A stretch of 64,000 nucleotides of DNA, taken from NCBI RefSeq assembly GCF_029946505.1, contig NZ_JARZHG010000024.1:62001-126000 (forward strand). Reading direction: 5' to 3'. Shown in pieces: positions 34,621 through 43,227 of the stretch. The notes beneath the pieces were generated by a model. It made no database searches, was not told where the DNA came from, and saw nothing but the letters and a program-made list of their open reading frames with translations. Position 1 is the stretch's first letter. Each line of letters opens with the position of its first letter. Position numbers and translations under genes: made by a program. The DNA comes from Polyangium sp. y55x31 (lineage in GTDB: Bacteria; Myxococcota_A; Polyangia; Polyangiales; Polyangiaceae).

Positions 34621-34786
34621 AAGTTCGATGCTTCGAGGTTTGGTCCGGCCGGGCGCGTGAGGGGCCCGCACGGCTCTTTCTGGGGAGCAAGCCCAAAGTG
34701 CACGATGGTGTGGACCTCCCCTTCCAACGGCCTCGATGTTGGACTAGCTTGTCCCCCGGGTCGCCCCAGGGCGATCCGGCGAACAC

Positions 34787-34860
34787 GGGCCCATAGCTCA
34801 ATCGGTCAGAGCCCCCGGCTCATAACCGGGCTGTTCCTGGTTCGAGTCCAGGTGGGCCTA
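34787..34860 (+). tRNA. tRNA with CAU anticodon (Met or Ile2), CCA not encoded
   Basis: A 74-nt cloverleaf fits fully. Acceptor GGGCCCA pairs with TGGGCCT (G1 with U72 as a wobble), D-arm GCTC/GAGC, anticodon stem CCCGG/CCGGG around CTCATAA, and T-arm CCTGG/CCAGG around TTCGAGT. The anticodon is CAT. The anticodon stem lacks the three G-C pairs of initiator tRNA, so it is elongator Met or the lysidine-type Ile tRNA. After the discriminator A the sequence is TCC, so CCA must be added enzymatically. Confidence 0.92.
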
Positions 34861-34889
34861 TCCCTTTTCGCAAGGAGCAGAGCATCCAC

Positions 34890-35660
34890 GTGAGTATCCG
34901 CGACCAGATCGCACCCCTCGAAGAGCTCGCGACCATCGACGACGATCTGCGGAGGCTCGAAGAGCAGATCGGCAAGCAGCGGGGGAGCCTGGAGGGGATG
35001 CGGGCGGAGGCGAAGGTTCTCGAGGAGCGCCTCCGGGCGGACCGAGAGATGCTCTCGCAGATGGAGAAGACGCGGAGCGAGCTCAGCGTCGAGCTGCGAC
35101 AGATGACGCAGCAGATCGAGCGATCGCGCGAGAAGCTCGCGCGATCGAGGAACGAGCGCGAGAGCAACGCCGCGCAGCGCGAGATCGAGGAGCTGCGCAA
35201 GCTGCACCGCGATCGCGAGGAAGAGATCGAGCGCCTGAACACCGCGACCGAGGCGGCGAAGAAGTCGATCGACGCAACGGACGCCAAGTACAAGAACCTC
35301 ACGCAGCAGATCGAGGGCACGGCGGAGGGCACGACGCGGCAGCTCGACGACGCCGAGTCGCAACGCGCGGTGCGTGTGAAGGAGCGCGAGCTCGCGGTGA
35401 AGAAGCTGCCGACGACGCTCTACCGTCGGTACGAATCCGTGCGCACGCGGCGTCCGCATCCGATCGCGGCCACGCATGACGGCACCTGCCTCGGCTGCCA
35501 CCTGACGATCCCGCCGATGATGTTCCAGAAGATGCTGCGGCAGGCCGAGTTCGAGCAGTGCCCGCACTGCCGACGCATCCTCTACTACACGCCCGCGCCG
35601 GTGAGAGCGCCGGAGGGCGACGCCGCCGTCGAGGGCAGCTCGACGTCGTCACGCGCCTGA
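34890..35660 (+). CDS. Coiled-coil zinc-ribbon protein (DUF164/CT398 type)
   Basis: The 256-aa protein is a long antiparallel coiled coil (about 1-190, almost all Glu/Arg/Leu heptads) ending in a C4 zinc ribbon, CLGCHLTIPP and CPHCRRILYY (about 200-235). This matches the DUF164 family, which is widespread and linked to RNA polymerase-flagellar or nucleic-acid functions in different bacteria. There is no signal or membrane segment. The start is GTG 34890, 30 bases after the tRNA(CAU). The kinase gene follows 39 bases later on the same strand. Confidence 0.85.
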   Translation: MSIRDQIAPLEELATIDDDLRRLEEQIGKQRGSLEGMRAEAKVLEERLRADREMLSQMEKTRSELSVELRQMTQQIERSREKLARSRNERESNAAQREIEELRKLHRDREEEIERLNTATEAAKKSIDATDAKYKNLTQQIEGTAEGTTRQLDDAESQRAVRVKERELAVKKLPTTLYRRYESVRTRRPHPIAATHDGTCLGCHLTIPPMMFQKMLRQAEFEQCPHCRRILYYTPAPVRAPEGDAAVEGSSTSSRA

Positions 35661-35699
35661 TCCTCCGATTCGTCGGTCTCGTCCGATCCTTCGCGGCGC

Positions 35700-36944
35700 G
35701 TGAAAGCCTGCACCACCTGCCATCGCCTCTACGAAGACGACGCGGACTTCTGCCCGCTCGAAGGGCAGAAGCTCGCGGGGACCGACGAGGTCTCACCGAA
35801 GCCGGATCCCAGTGATCCGCGCGTCGGCGGCGCGGTGTGCGGCGGGCGCTACCAGATCTATCGCGTCATCGCCGAGGGCGGCATGGGCCGCGTGTACCAG
35901 GCGCTCGACCGCGAGGAGAAGCGCTCGGTCGCGCTGAAGATCCTGCACGAGGAGGTCGCGCAGGATCCGGTGGCGATCGAGCGGTTCAAGCGTGAGTTCG
36001 AGGTGAGCGCGGTCCTTCCGCACGAGCACGTCGTGCGTGTGCACGCGTTCGAGCACGACGCCGAGAACAACTACGTGATCGTGATGGAGTACCTTGAAGG
36101 CGAGGAGCTCCGCGTGCTCATGCGGCGCGAAAAGGTGCTGCCGCCCGAGCGCGTCGTGCGGTTCGTCTCGCAGGTCGCGCTCGGCCTCGAAGGCGCGCAC
36201 GAGCGCAAGATCGTCCACCGCGATCTCAAGCCCGACAACGTCTTCCTCTGCGCCGGCGACGAGGTGAAGCTCCTCGACTTCGGCAGCGTCCGCGACAACT
36301 CCGTGGGCGCGAAGAAGATCACCGCGGTCGGCACGACGATCGGCTCGCCGTTCTACATGTCGCCCGAGCAAGCGCAGGGGCTCGCCTCGCTCGATCATCG
36401 CGCCGACGTCTGGTCGCTCGCGGCGATCACGTACGAGTGCCTCACGGGCAAGGTCCCGTACGAGGGCAAATCCGGCCCGCAGATCCTGCTCAGCATCATG
36501 ACGCGCCCGCATCGTCCGCCGAGCGAAGTGGGCCGCGCGCACGGCGTCCCGCGCTCGCTCGACGCGGTGATGGATCACGCGTTCGCGAAGGAGCCCGGCG
36601 AGCGCATCCCCACGGTCGGCGCGCTCGCGGATCGGATCGGCCACGCGTACGGGCTCGACGGCAGCCACGTGGCGTGGGCGCGCATGACGCAGGCCGAGCT
36701 CGGCGAGCGCATCCGCGCGGGTTTGCCCGGCGTGCTCGCGCGGCTCGAAGAGGAGCAGGGCGCGGCCGGGGACTTGAGCGCGATGGATGCCGCCTTCGCG
36801 GGCGCGGGCGCGGCTGCGGGGCAAGGCGTGTTCCCGGAGGACGACGCCGCCGCCATCCCGACCACACGACCACGCTGGCTTTTTCTCGCCATCGTGTTCG
36901 TCGTGCTCGCCGCCTTGGTGATCGTGGCGTTCGGCGCGCGCTGA
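35700..36944 (+). CDS. Ser/Thr protein kinase with N-terminal zinc ribbon and C-terminal membrane anchor
   Basis: The 414-aa protein begins with a zinc-ribbon motif (CTTCHRLYEDDADFCPLEG, three Cys and His). A kinase domain follows (about 48-310: AEGGMGRVY, VALKIL, HRDLKPDN, DFGSVRD, GSPFYMSPEQ), with an Ala/Gly-rich linker and one C-terminal transmembrane helix (LFLAIVFVVLAALVIVAF). All catalytic residues are intact. The start is GTG 35700. The gene follows the zinc-ribbon coiled-coil gene and is 116 bases upstream of a lipoprotein gene, so a three-gene transcript is possible. Confidence 0.93.
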   Translation: MKACTTCHRLYEDDADFCPLEGQKLAGTDEVSPKPDPSDPRVGGAVCGGRYQIYRVIAEGGMGRVYQALDREEKRSVALKILHEEVAQDPVAIERFKREFEVSAVLPHEHVVRVHAFEHDAENNYVIVMEYLEGEELRVLMRREKVLPPERVVRFVSQVALGLEGAHERKIVHRDLKPDNVFLCAGDEVKLLDFGSVRDNSVGAKKITAVGTTIGSPFYMSPEQAQGLASLDHRADVWSLAAITYECLTGKVPYEGKSGPQILLSIMTRPHRPPSEVGRAHGVPRSLDAVMDHAFAKEPGERIPTVGALADRIGHAYGLDGSHVAWARMTQAELGERIRAGLPGVLARLEEEQGAAGDLSAMDAAFAGAGAAAGQGVFPEDDAAAIPTTRPRWLFLAIVFVVLAALVIVAFGAR

Positions 36945-37060
36945 ACACCGGGCTCGTGCATGGCTTGGGCGGTCCTTCCGTCGAACCCGTGCTGCTCACG
37001 CCCTTTCGTCGACCCACCGCCCGTGGTCAGGAGCAAACCGCCGTGGTATTCCGAGCCCTC

Positions 37061-37567
37061 ATGAAGAAGCCTTCGATGCGCCGCCCTGTCTCCACCCTCG
37101 CGTGCCTCGTGGCCCTCTCGGGCCTGACGTTCGTGCTGGCCTCCGGATGTGGCCGGAGCGAAGCCGCCACGCAGCGCGGCGACGAGAAGACCGTCGTCGC
37201 GAAGGGCCCCAAGGCCGAGAGCGATTCGTACGCGGTCGAAATGAAGGCGACCGGCCCGTACGCGGCGGGCAAGGAAGGGACGCTCGAGATCTCGATCGTG
37301 CCGAAGGGCGCGTATCACATGAACGATCAGTACCCGTACAAGTTCAAGCTCGTCGATCCCGCGCCCGAGGGCCTCACGTATCCGAAGCCCGTGCTCAAGC
37401 GCGAGGACGGGACGTTCGACGAGAAGAAGGGATCGTTCAAGGTGCCGTTCGTGGCGTCCCGGGCGGGCAAAGCGAAGATCGCCGGCACGCTCTCGATGAG
37501 CGTGTGCAGCGCGGCGAACTGCTTGATGGAGAAGCTGGACCTCGAGGTCGACGTCGACGTGAAGTGA
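37061..37567 (+). CDS. Lipoprotein resembling the N-terminal domain of DsbD
   Basis: The 168-aa protein has a signal peptide with lipobox (LASGC, about residue 30). A single beta domain follows, with GAYHMNDQYPYKFKL, FKVPFVASRAGKAKIAGTL and a Cys pair in SVCSAANCLMEK. That arrangement resembles the DsbD-alpha/thiol-disulfide exchange domain, with the pair spaced by four residues. It probably sits at the periplasmic face of a membrane. Start ATG 37061. The PrkA-like gene follows after only 21 bases. Confidence 0.62.
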   Translation: MKKPSMRRPVSTLACLVALSGLTFVLASGCGRSEAATQRGDEKTVVAKGPKAESDSYAVEMKATGPYAAGKEGTLEISIVPKGAYHMNDQYPYKFKLVDPAPEGLTYPKPVLKREDGTFDEKKGSFKVPFVASRAGKAKIAGTLSMSVCSAANCLMEKLDLEVDVDVK

Positions 37568-37588
37568 GCCGGGGGCTAAACTCCCGGG

Positions 37589-39943
37589 GTGAAAGAGTCC
37601 GACGCCCGGGCAAGCCGACGGTCCGAGCTCGCGCTGGCCGAGCTTTCCAACCTGGTCACCTCGATGCAGCGTCGCTTCCAGACGGGGCGGCGCTTGCTCT
37701 CTTTCCAGGAGTACCTGGAGCTCTTCGCGTCTGATCCCGCGCGCCACGGGCGTGATGCCGCCCGGTATGTGCGCGACATGTTCGACCACTTCGGGACGTA
37801 CCCGGTCAAGCGCCCGTGGGGCGAGTGCACGCGGTACCGCCTCTTCGATCTGCCCTGGGAACCGGAGCCGCTCCGGGCGTCGTCCGTGAATGGACGGCGG
37901 GCCCCGTACCACGGCCGCGACGCGGCGCTCATCGGACACGAGGAGCTGCAGGGCGAGATCTACCGCGCGCTCTCGAACTTCGTGCAGGAGGGCCGCGCGA
38001 ATCGGCTCGTCCTGATGCACGGCCCGAACGGCTCGGCCAAGAGCACGATCGCCGGCTGCGTCCTGCGCGCGCTCGAGCATTACTCGACGCTCGACGAGGG
38101 CGCGCTCTACCGGTTTCACTGGGTGTTCCCGAGCCGCAAGACGACACGCGGCGCGATCGGGTTCGGCGGCGAAGGGGCCGCGGCACCGATCGGCGGGAGC
38201 TTCGCGCATCTCGAGGACACGCAGATCGACGCGCGCCTCGTGAGCGAGCTCCGGGATCATCCGCTCTTCTTGCTGCCGGTGCCGGAGCGGCGCGAGCTCT
38301 TGAAGAAGCTCTACGACGAAGCCGGCATCGCCGACGCGCCGCCCGATTGGCTCATGAGCGGCAAGCTCTCGCACAAGAACCAGCAGATCATGGAGGCGCT
38401 GCTCGTCTCGTACGAGGGCTCGCTCGCCGATGTGTTGCGACACGTCCAGGTCGAGCGCTGGTTCATCTCGCGACGGTACCGCACGGGCGCGGTCACCATC
38501 GGTCCCGAGCTCAGCGTCGACGCGGGCGAACGGCAGATCACGGCCGATCGTTCGCTCGCCGCGCTGCCCACGGCGCTCCAGGCGCGGACGCTCTTCGAGG
38601 CGCATGGCGATCTCGTCGAGGCCTCGGGCGGCGTGCTCGAGTTCAGCGATCTCCTGAAGAGGCCACTCGATGCGTTCCGCTACCTGCAGCTCACGCTCGA
38701 AACCGGGGAGGTGAGCCTGCCGCAGCAGACGATCCAGACGAACGTGGTCATGATCGGCAGCGCGAACGACGTTCATCTGAACGCCTTCCGCGAGCACCCC
38801 GAGTTCCCGAGCTTCCGCGGTCGCTTCGAGTTGCTCCGCGCGCCCTACCTCAGGAGCTACCTCGACGAGCAGCGCATCTACGACGCGCAGATCGCGCCGT
38901 TCGTCACGCGGCACGTCGCGCCGCACGCGACACGCGTGGCCGCGCAGTTCGCCGTGCTCACGCGCATGCGGCAGCCCGAGGCGAAGCGTTATCCCGAGGC
39001 GCTCGCGCCGATCGTCTCGTCGTTGACGGCCGCCGAGAAGATGGAAGCGTACGCGACGGGAACGCCGCCGGAGCGGCTCGACGGCGACTCGCAGAAGCTC
39101 CTCCGCGCGAACATCCGCGCGCTCTATCAGGAGACGGACGCCACCGTCGACTTCGAGGGACGTTCGGGCGTCTCGCCGCGCGAGATCCGCTCGTTGCTCC
39201 TCGATGCAGCGCAGAGCCGGGATCACGGCTGCCTGTCGCCGTTCTCCGTGCTCACGGAGCTCGACGAGCTCTGCAAGCGGACCTCGGAGTACGACTGGCT
39301 CAAAGAGCGCGCCCTCGCGGGCGGCTACCATGATCACAAGCTCTTCCGCGACGTCGTGCGCGCGCGGCTGCTCGACACGCTCGAAGAGGAGATGCGCTCG
39401 GCGAGCGGGCTCGTCGACGAGACGCGGTACGGTGAGCTCTTCGACCGGTACGTGCAGCACGTCGGCGCGTGGGTGAAGGGCGAGAAGATCAGAAACCCGC
39501 ACACCGGCGACTTCGAAGGCGCCGACGAGCGCATGATGCGCGAGATCGAGGGCCTGCTCGGCGTGCGCGGCAAGCACGACGATCACCGCCGCGGGCTCAT
39601 CGCGATGATCGCGGCATGGGCGATCGATCACCCCGGCGAGAAGGTCGTCAACGCCGTCGTCTTCCCGCAGCAGATCCGCAAGCTGCGCGAGGCCGTGTTC
39701 ACGGAGCGTCGCAAGGCCGTGGCGCTGCTCTGCCGGGATCTCGTGGCCATGCTGCGCGATCGGGCGAACCACGCGGCCCAGGGCGTGCGCGACGAGCCCC
39801 TCGTCGGCGGCCTGCGCGACGAGCAACGCAAGAACGCGCTCGCCGCGCTCGATCGGCTGAAGGCGATGGGGTATTGCGAGAGCTGCGCCCTCGACGCGGG
39901 CAGCGCGCTCCTCCGCGCGCGGTTCGCCGAGCTCGTCACCTGA
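37589..39943 (+). CDS. PrkA-like serine protein kinase, AAA-type
   Basis: The 784-aa protein resembles PrkA (YeaG), which joins an AAA-like P-loop ATPase with a weak kinase-like C-terminal domain. Walker A is HGPNGSAKST at 144-152. Later motifs are LVSYEGSLADVLRHVQVERW, NVVMIGSANDVHLNAF, FPSFRGRFELLRAPYL and LSPFSVLTELDEL. PrkA is usually about 640 aa, so this is about 140 longer. It also lacks nearby SpoVR and YeaH genes, its usual partners. The start is GTG 37589, 21 bases after the lipoprotein. In other bacteria PrkA acts in stationary phase and sporulation; a role in fruiting or stress is inferred. Confidence 0.8.
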   Translation: MKESDARASRRSELALAELSNLVTSMQRRFQTGRRLLSFQEYLELFASDPARHGRDAARYVRDMFDHFGTYPVKRPWGECTRYRLFDLPWEPEPLRASSVNGRRAPYHGRDAALIGHEELQGEIYRALSNFVQEGRANRLVLMHGPNGSAKSTIAGCVLRALEHYSTLDEGALYRFHWVFPSRKTTRGAIGFGGEGAAAPIGGSFAHLEDTQIDARLVSELRDHPLFLLPVPERRELLKKLYDEAGIADAPPDWLMSGKLSHKNQQIMEALLVSYEGSLADVLRHVQVERWFISRRYRTGAVTIGPELSVDAGERQITADRSLAALPTALQARTLFEAHGDLVEASGGVLEFSDLLKRPLDAFRYLQLTLETGEVSLPQQTIQTNVVMIGSANDVHLNAFREHPEFPSFRGRFELLRAPYLRSYLDEQRIYDAQIAPFVTRHVAPHATRVAAQFAVLTRMRQPEAKRYPEALAPIVSSLTAAEKMEAYATGTPPERLDGDSQKLLRANIRALYQETDATVDFEGRSGVSPREIRSLLLDAAQSRDHGCLSPFSVLTELDELCKRTSEYDWLKERALAGGYHDHKLFRDVVRARLLDTLEEEMRSASGLVDETRYGELFDRYVQHVGAWVKGEKIRNPHTGDFEGADERMMREIEGLLGVRGKHDDHRRGLIAMIAAWAIDHPGEKVVNAVVFPQQIRKLREAVFTERRKAVALLCRDLVAMLRDRANHAAQGVRDEPLVGGLRDEQRKNALAALDRLKAMGYCESCALDAGSALLRARFAELVT

Positions 39944-39968
39944 CGAGCATGTCGTTGGTCCACGAACG

Positions 39969-40742
39969 ATGTTGATCGACACCCACTGCCACCTCGATCC
40001 CAACTACTTTCCTGAAGGTGAAGACGCCGTCCTCGAGCGAGCGCGCGGGGCCGGCGTCGAGGCGTTCGTCGTGATCGGGGTCGGCGAGGACCTCGGCCCG
40101 GCGCGCTTCGCCGCGGGGCTTGCCGCGCGTCGTCCCGACGTGTGGGCCTCCGTCGGCCTGCACCCGCACGACGCGCGTGTCCTCGACGGTCCCATGGAAG
40201 ACGAGCTCGAGCGACTCGCCCGCGAGCCGCGTGTCCGCGCCGTGGGCGAGATCGGGCTCGACTACCACTACATGCACTCGCCACGTGAGGCGCAGAAGGA
40301 GGTCTTCCGGCGCATGATCGCGCTCGCGCGGCGCGTCCAGAAGCCCATCGTCGTGCACACGCGCGAGGCGGCCGAGGACACGATCGCCGTGCTCGAAGAG
40401 GAAGGCGCGCGTGAGGTCGGCGGCATCATCCACTGCTTCTCCGAGGATCGGCCCTTCGCCGAGCGAGCGCTCGCGCTCGGCTTCGATCTCTCGTTCTCGG
40501 GGATCGTGACGTTCAAGAACGCGCGCGCCATCCACGAGGTCGCCGCGTGGGCGCCGCCCGATCGGATCCTCGTCGAGACGGACAGCCCGTACCTCGCGCC
40601 CATCCCGCTGCGCGGCAAGCGCTGCGAGCCCGCGTATGTGGTGCACACGGCGCGGCGCGTCGCGGAGCTGCGCGGCGAGAGCTTCGACGCGCTCGCGGCG
40701 CGCACGACGGAGAACGCGCGCCGGCGCTTCGGCCTCGCCTGA
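39969..40742 (+). CDS. tatD: TatD-family metal-dependent hydrolase
   Basis: The 257-aa protein is a TIM-barrel TatD enzyme: DTHCHLD at the N terminus, SVGLHPHDAR, the Glu in VGEIGLDYHY, VVHTREA, GGIIHCFSE and the Asp in VETDSPYLAP, which together bind two metal ions. TatD proteins are Mg-dependent 3'-5' deoxyribonucleases involved in DNA repair and quality control. Length and motifs are normal. Start ATG 39969. It lies 25 bases after the PrkA-like gene. Confidence 0.94.
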   Translation: MLIDTHCHLDPNYFPEGEDAVLERARGAGVEAFVVIGVGEDLGPARFAAGLAARRPDVWASVGLHPHDARVLDGPMEDELERLAREPRVRAVGEIGLDYHYMHSPREAQKEVFRRMIALARRVQKPIVVHTREAAEDTIAVLEEEGAREVGGIIHCFSEDRPFAERALALGFDLSFSGIVTFKNARAIHEVAAWAPPDRILVETDSPYLAPIPLRGKRCEPAYVVHTARRVAELRGESFDALAARTTENARRRFGLA

Positions 40743-40781
40743 AGAGCACACAAGGGCGCGGAGACGAGGCATACTGGAGGC

Positions 40782-42104
40782 GTGCGGGGCGAAGGCGGAC
40801 GCAGGCTCGTCTCCGCGAGTTTTTTCTCGCTCGCGGTGCACCTCGCCCTGCTCGCGACCGGCGGCGCTCTGCTCGCGCGTGCCTCACGCGCGGAGCCGGG
40901 CATCGCGCTGCGAGGATTGCGCACGCCGCTCGGGGACGAGGTCGTCGAGATCGAGCTGCCCACGTTGAGCGAAGGATCGATCGCCGGCGAGCTCGTCGAG
41001 CTGCCCGCGGTCGCCGTTCCACGCGGGGGAGGGGAGGCCGAGCCGCGGCCCGATACGGGCACGAAAGGCCGCGGCGGTACGGATACCGCGGCGGCGCGCG
41101 CGACGAACCTCGCCGATCGGCAGGACGATCGCGCGCTCGTCACGGAAGTGCCATCGCGGCTCGATCGCACACAGGTGCAGCGCATCGACGCGGGCGAAGA
41201 ACGCGCATCCCGCGAGGATCGACGCGCGAGCCGTGAGCCGATGGAGCTCACCTTCCTCGCGAGTGGTCGTTCCGGCAGTCGTCCCGAGCGACGCACGTAC
41301 GCCGTGCACGATCCGTCCTCGGGCGGACTCCGCGCCGGCCGCGCCACGCGGCGTGGAGGCGCGCTCGGCGCGGCGGCGCTCCCGCCCGACGGCATCGAGG
41401 CGGCGCGGCCCGTGGGCGGCGCGGAGGAGGGCGTGGCGGCGCCTTCCGAGGGCATCGGCGCGCGTGACGGGGCGCCGGGCAAGGACGCGCGCGCGAGCGC
41501 CGAGGTGCCCCTCGCGCGGCCCTTCGTCACGGCGGGGACGCCGTCGGTGCCGGCGGATCGAGAAGGGAGACCTTCGGACAAGGTCGACAGCGAGCAAGAG
41601 GTCGCGCTCGCGCTCCAGTCGATCGTGCACGCGAGCACCGCCGGCGGCGCGCCGGGCGCCGGGATCGGTGGGCAGAACGGGCCCACGGCGCCGGGATCGG
41701 GCGGAAGCGCGGGCCGTGGCTCCGTCGCGGATCCGCTCGGCACGGGGCAGGGCGCGGGCCTCGACGCGAATGCGCTCGACAAGCGCCGCATGGACTACGT
41801 GCGTCGCGTGCTCGCGAAGATTCATCCGCTCTGGAAGGACGCGTTCCCGCGCTGGGCGATCGTGGAGGGGCGCGGCGGCACGGTCGTCGTTTCGTTCGTG
41901 ATCCGCGCCGATGGCAGCGTCGCGAGCGCGCGCGTGGCGCGGCCGAGCGGCATCCCCGAGTTCGACGAGAACTGCCGGCAGGCGGTCCTGCGCGGCGCTC
42001 CCTTCGAGCCGCTCCCGCGTGAGCTCGGGCCGACGTTCGCCTGGTCGATGCCGTTCGTCGCGAAGAACCCCGCGGTGCGTCCCCCGGATCCCGAGCGCCC
42101 CTGA
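40782..42104 (+). CDS. TonB-like energy transducer / outer-membrane-linking protein
   Basis: The 440-aa protein has one N-terminal helix (SASFFSLAVHLALLATGGALLA), a very long Gly/Ala/Arg-rich extended middle (about 40-335) and a C-terminal TonB-box-like domain (about 345-430: YVRRVLAKIHPLWKDAFPRW, GTVVVSFVIRADGSVASARVARPSGIPEFDENCRQAVLRG). That layout is the classic TonB plan: anchor, periplasm-spanning linker, then receptor-contact domain. The start is GTG 40782, preceded by GGAGG at very short spacing, so the start could be wrong by a few residues. It lies 39 bases after tatD. No exbB or exbD genes are in the window. Confidence 0.8.
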   Translation: MRGEGGRRLVSASFFSLAVHLALLATGGALLARASRAEPGIALRGLRTPLGDEVVEIELPTLSEGSIAGELVELPAVAVPRGGGEAEPRPDTGTKGRGGTDTAAARATNLADRQDDRALVTEVPSRLDRTQVQRIDAGEERASREDRRASREPMELTFLASGRSGSRPERRTYAVHDPSSGGLRAGRATRRGGALGAAALPPDGIEAARPVGGAEEGVAAPSEGIGARDGAPGKDARASAEVPLARPFVTAGTPSVPADREGRPSDKVDSEQEVALALQSIVHASTAGGAPGAGIGGQNGPTAPGSGGSAGRGSVADPLGTGQGAGLDANALDKRRMDYVRRVLAKIHPLWKDAFPRWAIVEGRGGTVVVSFVIRADGSVASARVARPSGIPEFDENCRQAVLRGAPFEPLPRELGPTFAWSMPFVAKNPAVRPPDPERP

Positions 42105-42250
42105 CGCGCGGAAAAACGTAAAGCTTTCGGGACACTTCGCGAGGCGGACCGGCGGGCCGAAGGACAACGCCTCCGGCCTCCTCCTCACCGGCCGTCGCGT
42201 GGGTTTGCCCACGCCCTCGCGAGAAAGACCCCCGGGGACGGTTTGCCTGC

Positions 42251-42279
42251 TTGACAGGTCCGTCGTCCCTCGACATAGT
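42251..42279 (+). promoter_or_regulatory. Sigma-70 type promoter of the downstream tRNA gene
   Basis: A perfect TTGACA at 42251-42256 is followed after 17 bases by CATAGT at 42274-42279. The tRNA begins 14 bases later, a normal position for a tRNA promoter. Confidence 0.7.
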
Positions 42280-42293
42280 GCGCGCCGCTTCCC

Positions 42294-42370
42294 GCCGAAG
42301 TAGCTCAGCCGGCTAGAGCAGGCGTTTCATACGCGCCGGGTCGGGGGTTCGACTCCCTCCTTCGGCACCA
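42294..42370 (+). tRNA. tRNA with CAU anticodon (Met or Ile2), CCA encoded
   Basis: A 77-nt cloverleaf: acceptor GCCGAAG with CTTCGGC (perfect), D-arm GCTC/GAGC, anticodon stem GGCGT/GCGCC around TTCATAC, T-arm GGGGG/CCCTC around TTCGACT, then discriminator A and CCA. The anticodon is CAT, not the initiator type. It ends four bases before the stop of the histone-like gene on the other strand. A good promoter lies just upstream. Confidence 0.93.
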
Positions 42371-42373
42371 GTT

Positions 42374-42793
42374 TCAACCGCTCGACGACACGGGGGCCGC
42401 AGAGCTCCCGCGTCGAGCTTGACCCGCACCCGAGCGGGCGCCCGCAGCGCGGGTGCCGCTCGTGCGGGTCCGGCTTCCTGTCGCCGCCTTGCGCGTCGTC
42501 GAGGCGCTCTTTCGGGACGAACGCGCCGGAGCCGCCTTGGACGCCGTCGCGCGCTGTCCGGTGGCGCTGCGCGTCGCCTTCTTTGCGGCCGGGCGCTTCG
42601 AGGCGGCGGCCTTGCGCGTCGTCGCGCGACCGGCCGTTTCCGTTCGGGCTCCTGCCTTGGAGGTCGCCGCGCGCTTGCCGGCGCTCTTCGCCCTCTTCGT
42701 CGCGCCCTTCGCCACCTCGGAAGCCTTGCGCGTCGTTGTCGCTCCACGCTTGGCAGCGCCCTTCGCGCGCGTCGTCGTCGTCTTGGAAGCCAT
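42374..42793 (-). CDS. Histone H1-like Lys/Arg/Ala-rich DNA-binding protein
   Basis: The 139-aa protein is almost all Ala, Lys, Arg, Thr and Ser (MASKTTTTRAKGAAKRGATT onwards), with (A/T)TRKA and KRAAKK-type motifs but no folded domain. It looks like the C-terminal tail of histone H1 and the KTAK proteins of other myxobacteria, so it probably binds DNA and compacts or silences it. Start ATG 42793 follows AGAGGG at good spacing; the frame could start earlier at 42862. Its stop sits four bases from the end of the tRNA(CAU). Composition alone supports the function. Confidence 0.65.
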   Translation of the reverse strand: MASKTTTTRAKGAAKRGATTTRKASEVAKGATKRAKSAGKRAATSKAGARTETAGRATTRKAAASKRPAAKKATRSATGQRATASKAAPARSSRKSASTTRKAATGSRTRTSGTRAAGARSGAGQARRGSSAAPVSSSG

Positions 42794-43227
42794 GGTTCGT
42801 CCCTCTGCCACCGCGGTCTCGAGGCGCGACCCGATCGTCGGACCACGCGTTTCCCCCGCCATCGCCTCTTTTGCTCGCGAAGGTCGCGGTGACGTGCGTG
42901 CTCGTCGGCAAGGGTCGTGCCGAGCCCTGCGAAGCACGCTCGCTCTCGCTCCGGCGCGTCGTGACGCACGTGGTTTCGCGCGGAGGAATGCGCGTTTCCG
43001 GCGGCTTGTTCGGGAGAATCGAGCCAAGCGGGGTGCTTCGTCGGGAGCGTCGCAAGGCCGCGCGGGGCGACGCGAGACGCGGCGCGGCGCGGACGCTCCG
43101 GTGTCACGGCCGGGGGCAATGACGATGGGCGTGGAGTCTGTGCGAGCAGGGAACGCACAGCCTGCTCGGTGGCCTGTCACGCTGCGGGACAGTCGCGCTC
43201 CGCTCGTCCGAGCGTGACCTCCGAGCG
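42794..43227. other. 434-base gap without a supported gene
   Basis: Between the histone-like gene start and the YkuD-type gene stop I find no reading frame with a ribosome site or codon pattern better than chance. It probably holds the leader and promoter of the histone-like gene. A CGCTCGTCCGAGCG palindrome at 43201-43214 may take part in termination of the YkuD-type gene. Confidence 0.5.

Noticed and set aside
36575-40003. A long minus-strand frame opposite the PrkA-like gene
   Set aside because: It mirrors the codons of the real plus-strand gene and has no family motif or ribosome site.
42453-43217. Plus-strand frames opposite the histone-like gene
   Set aside because: They are Ala/Val/Arg-rich mirror translations of the Lys/Ala repeats with no ribosome site.
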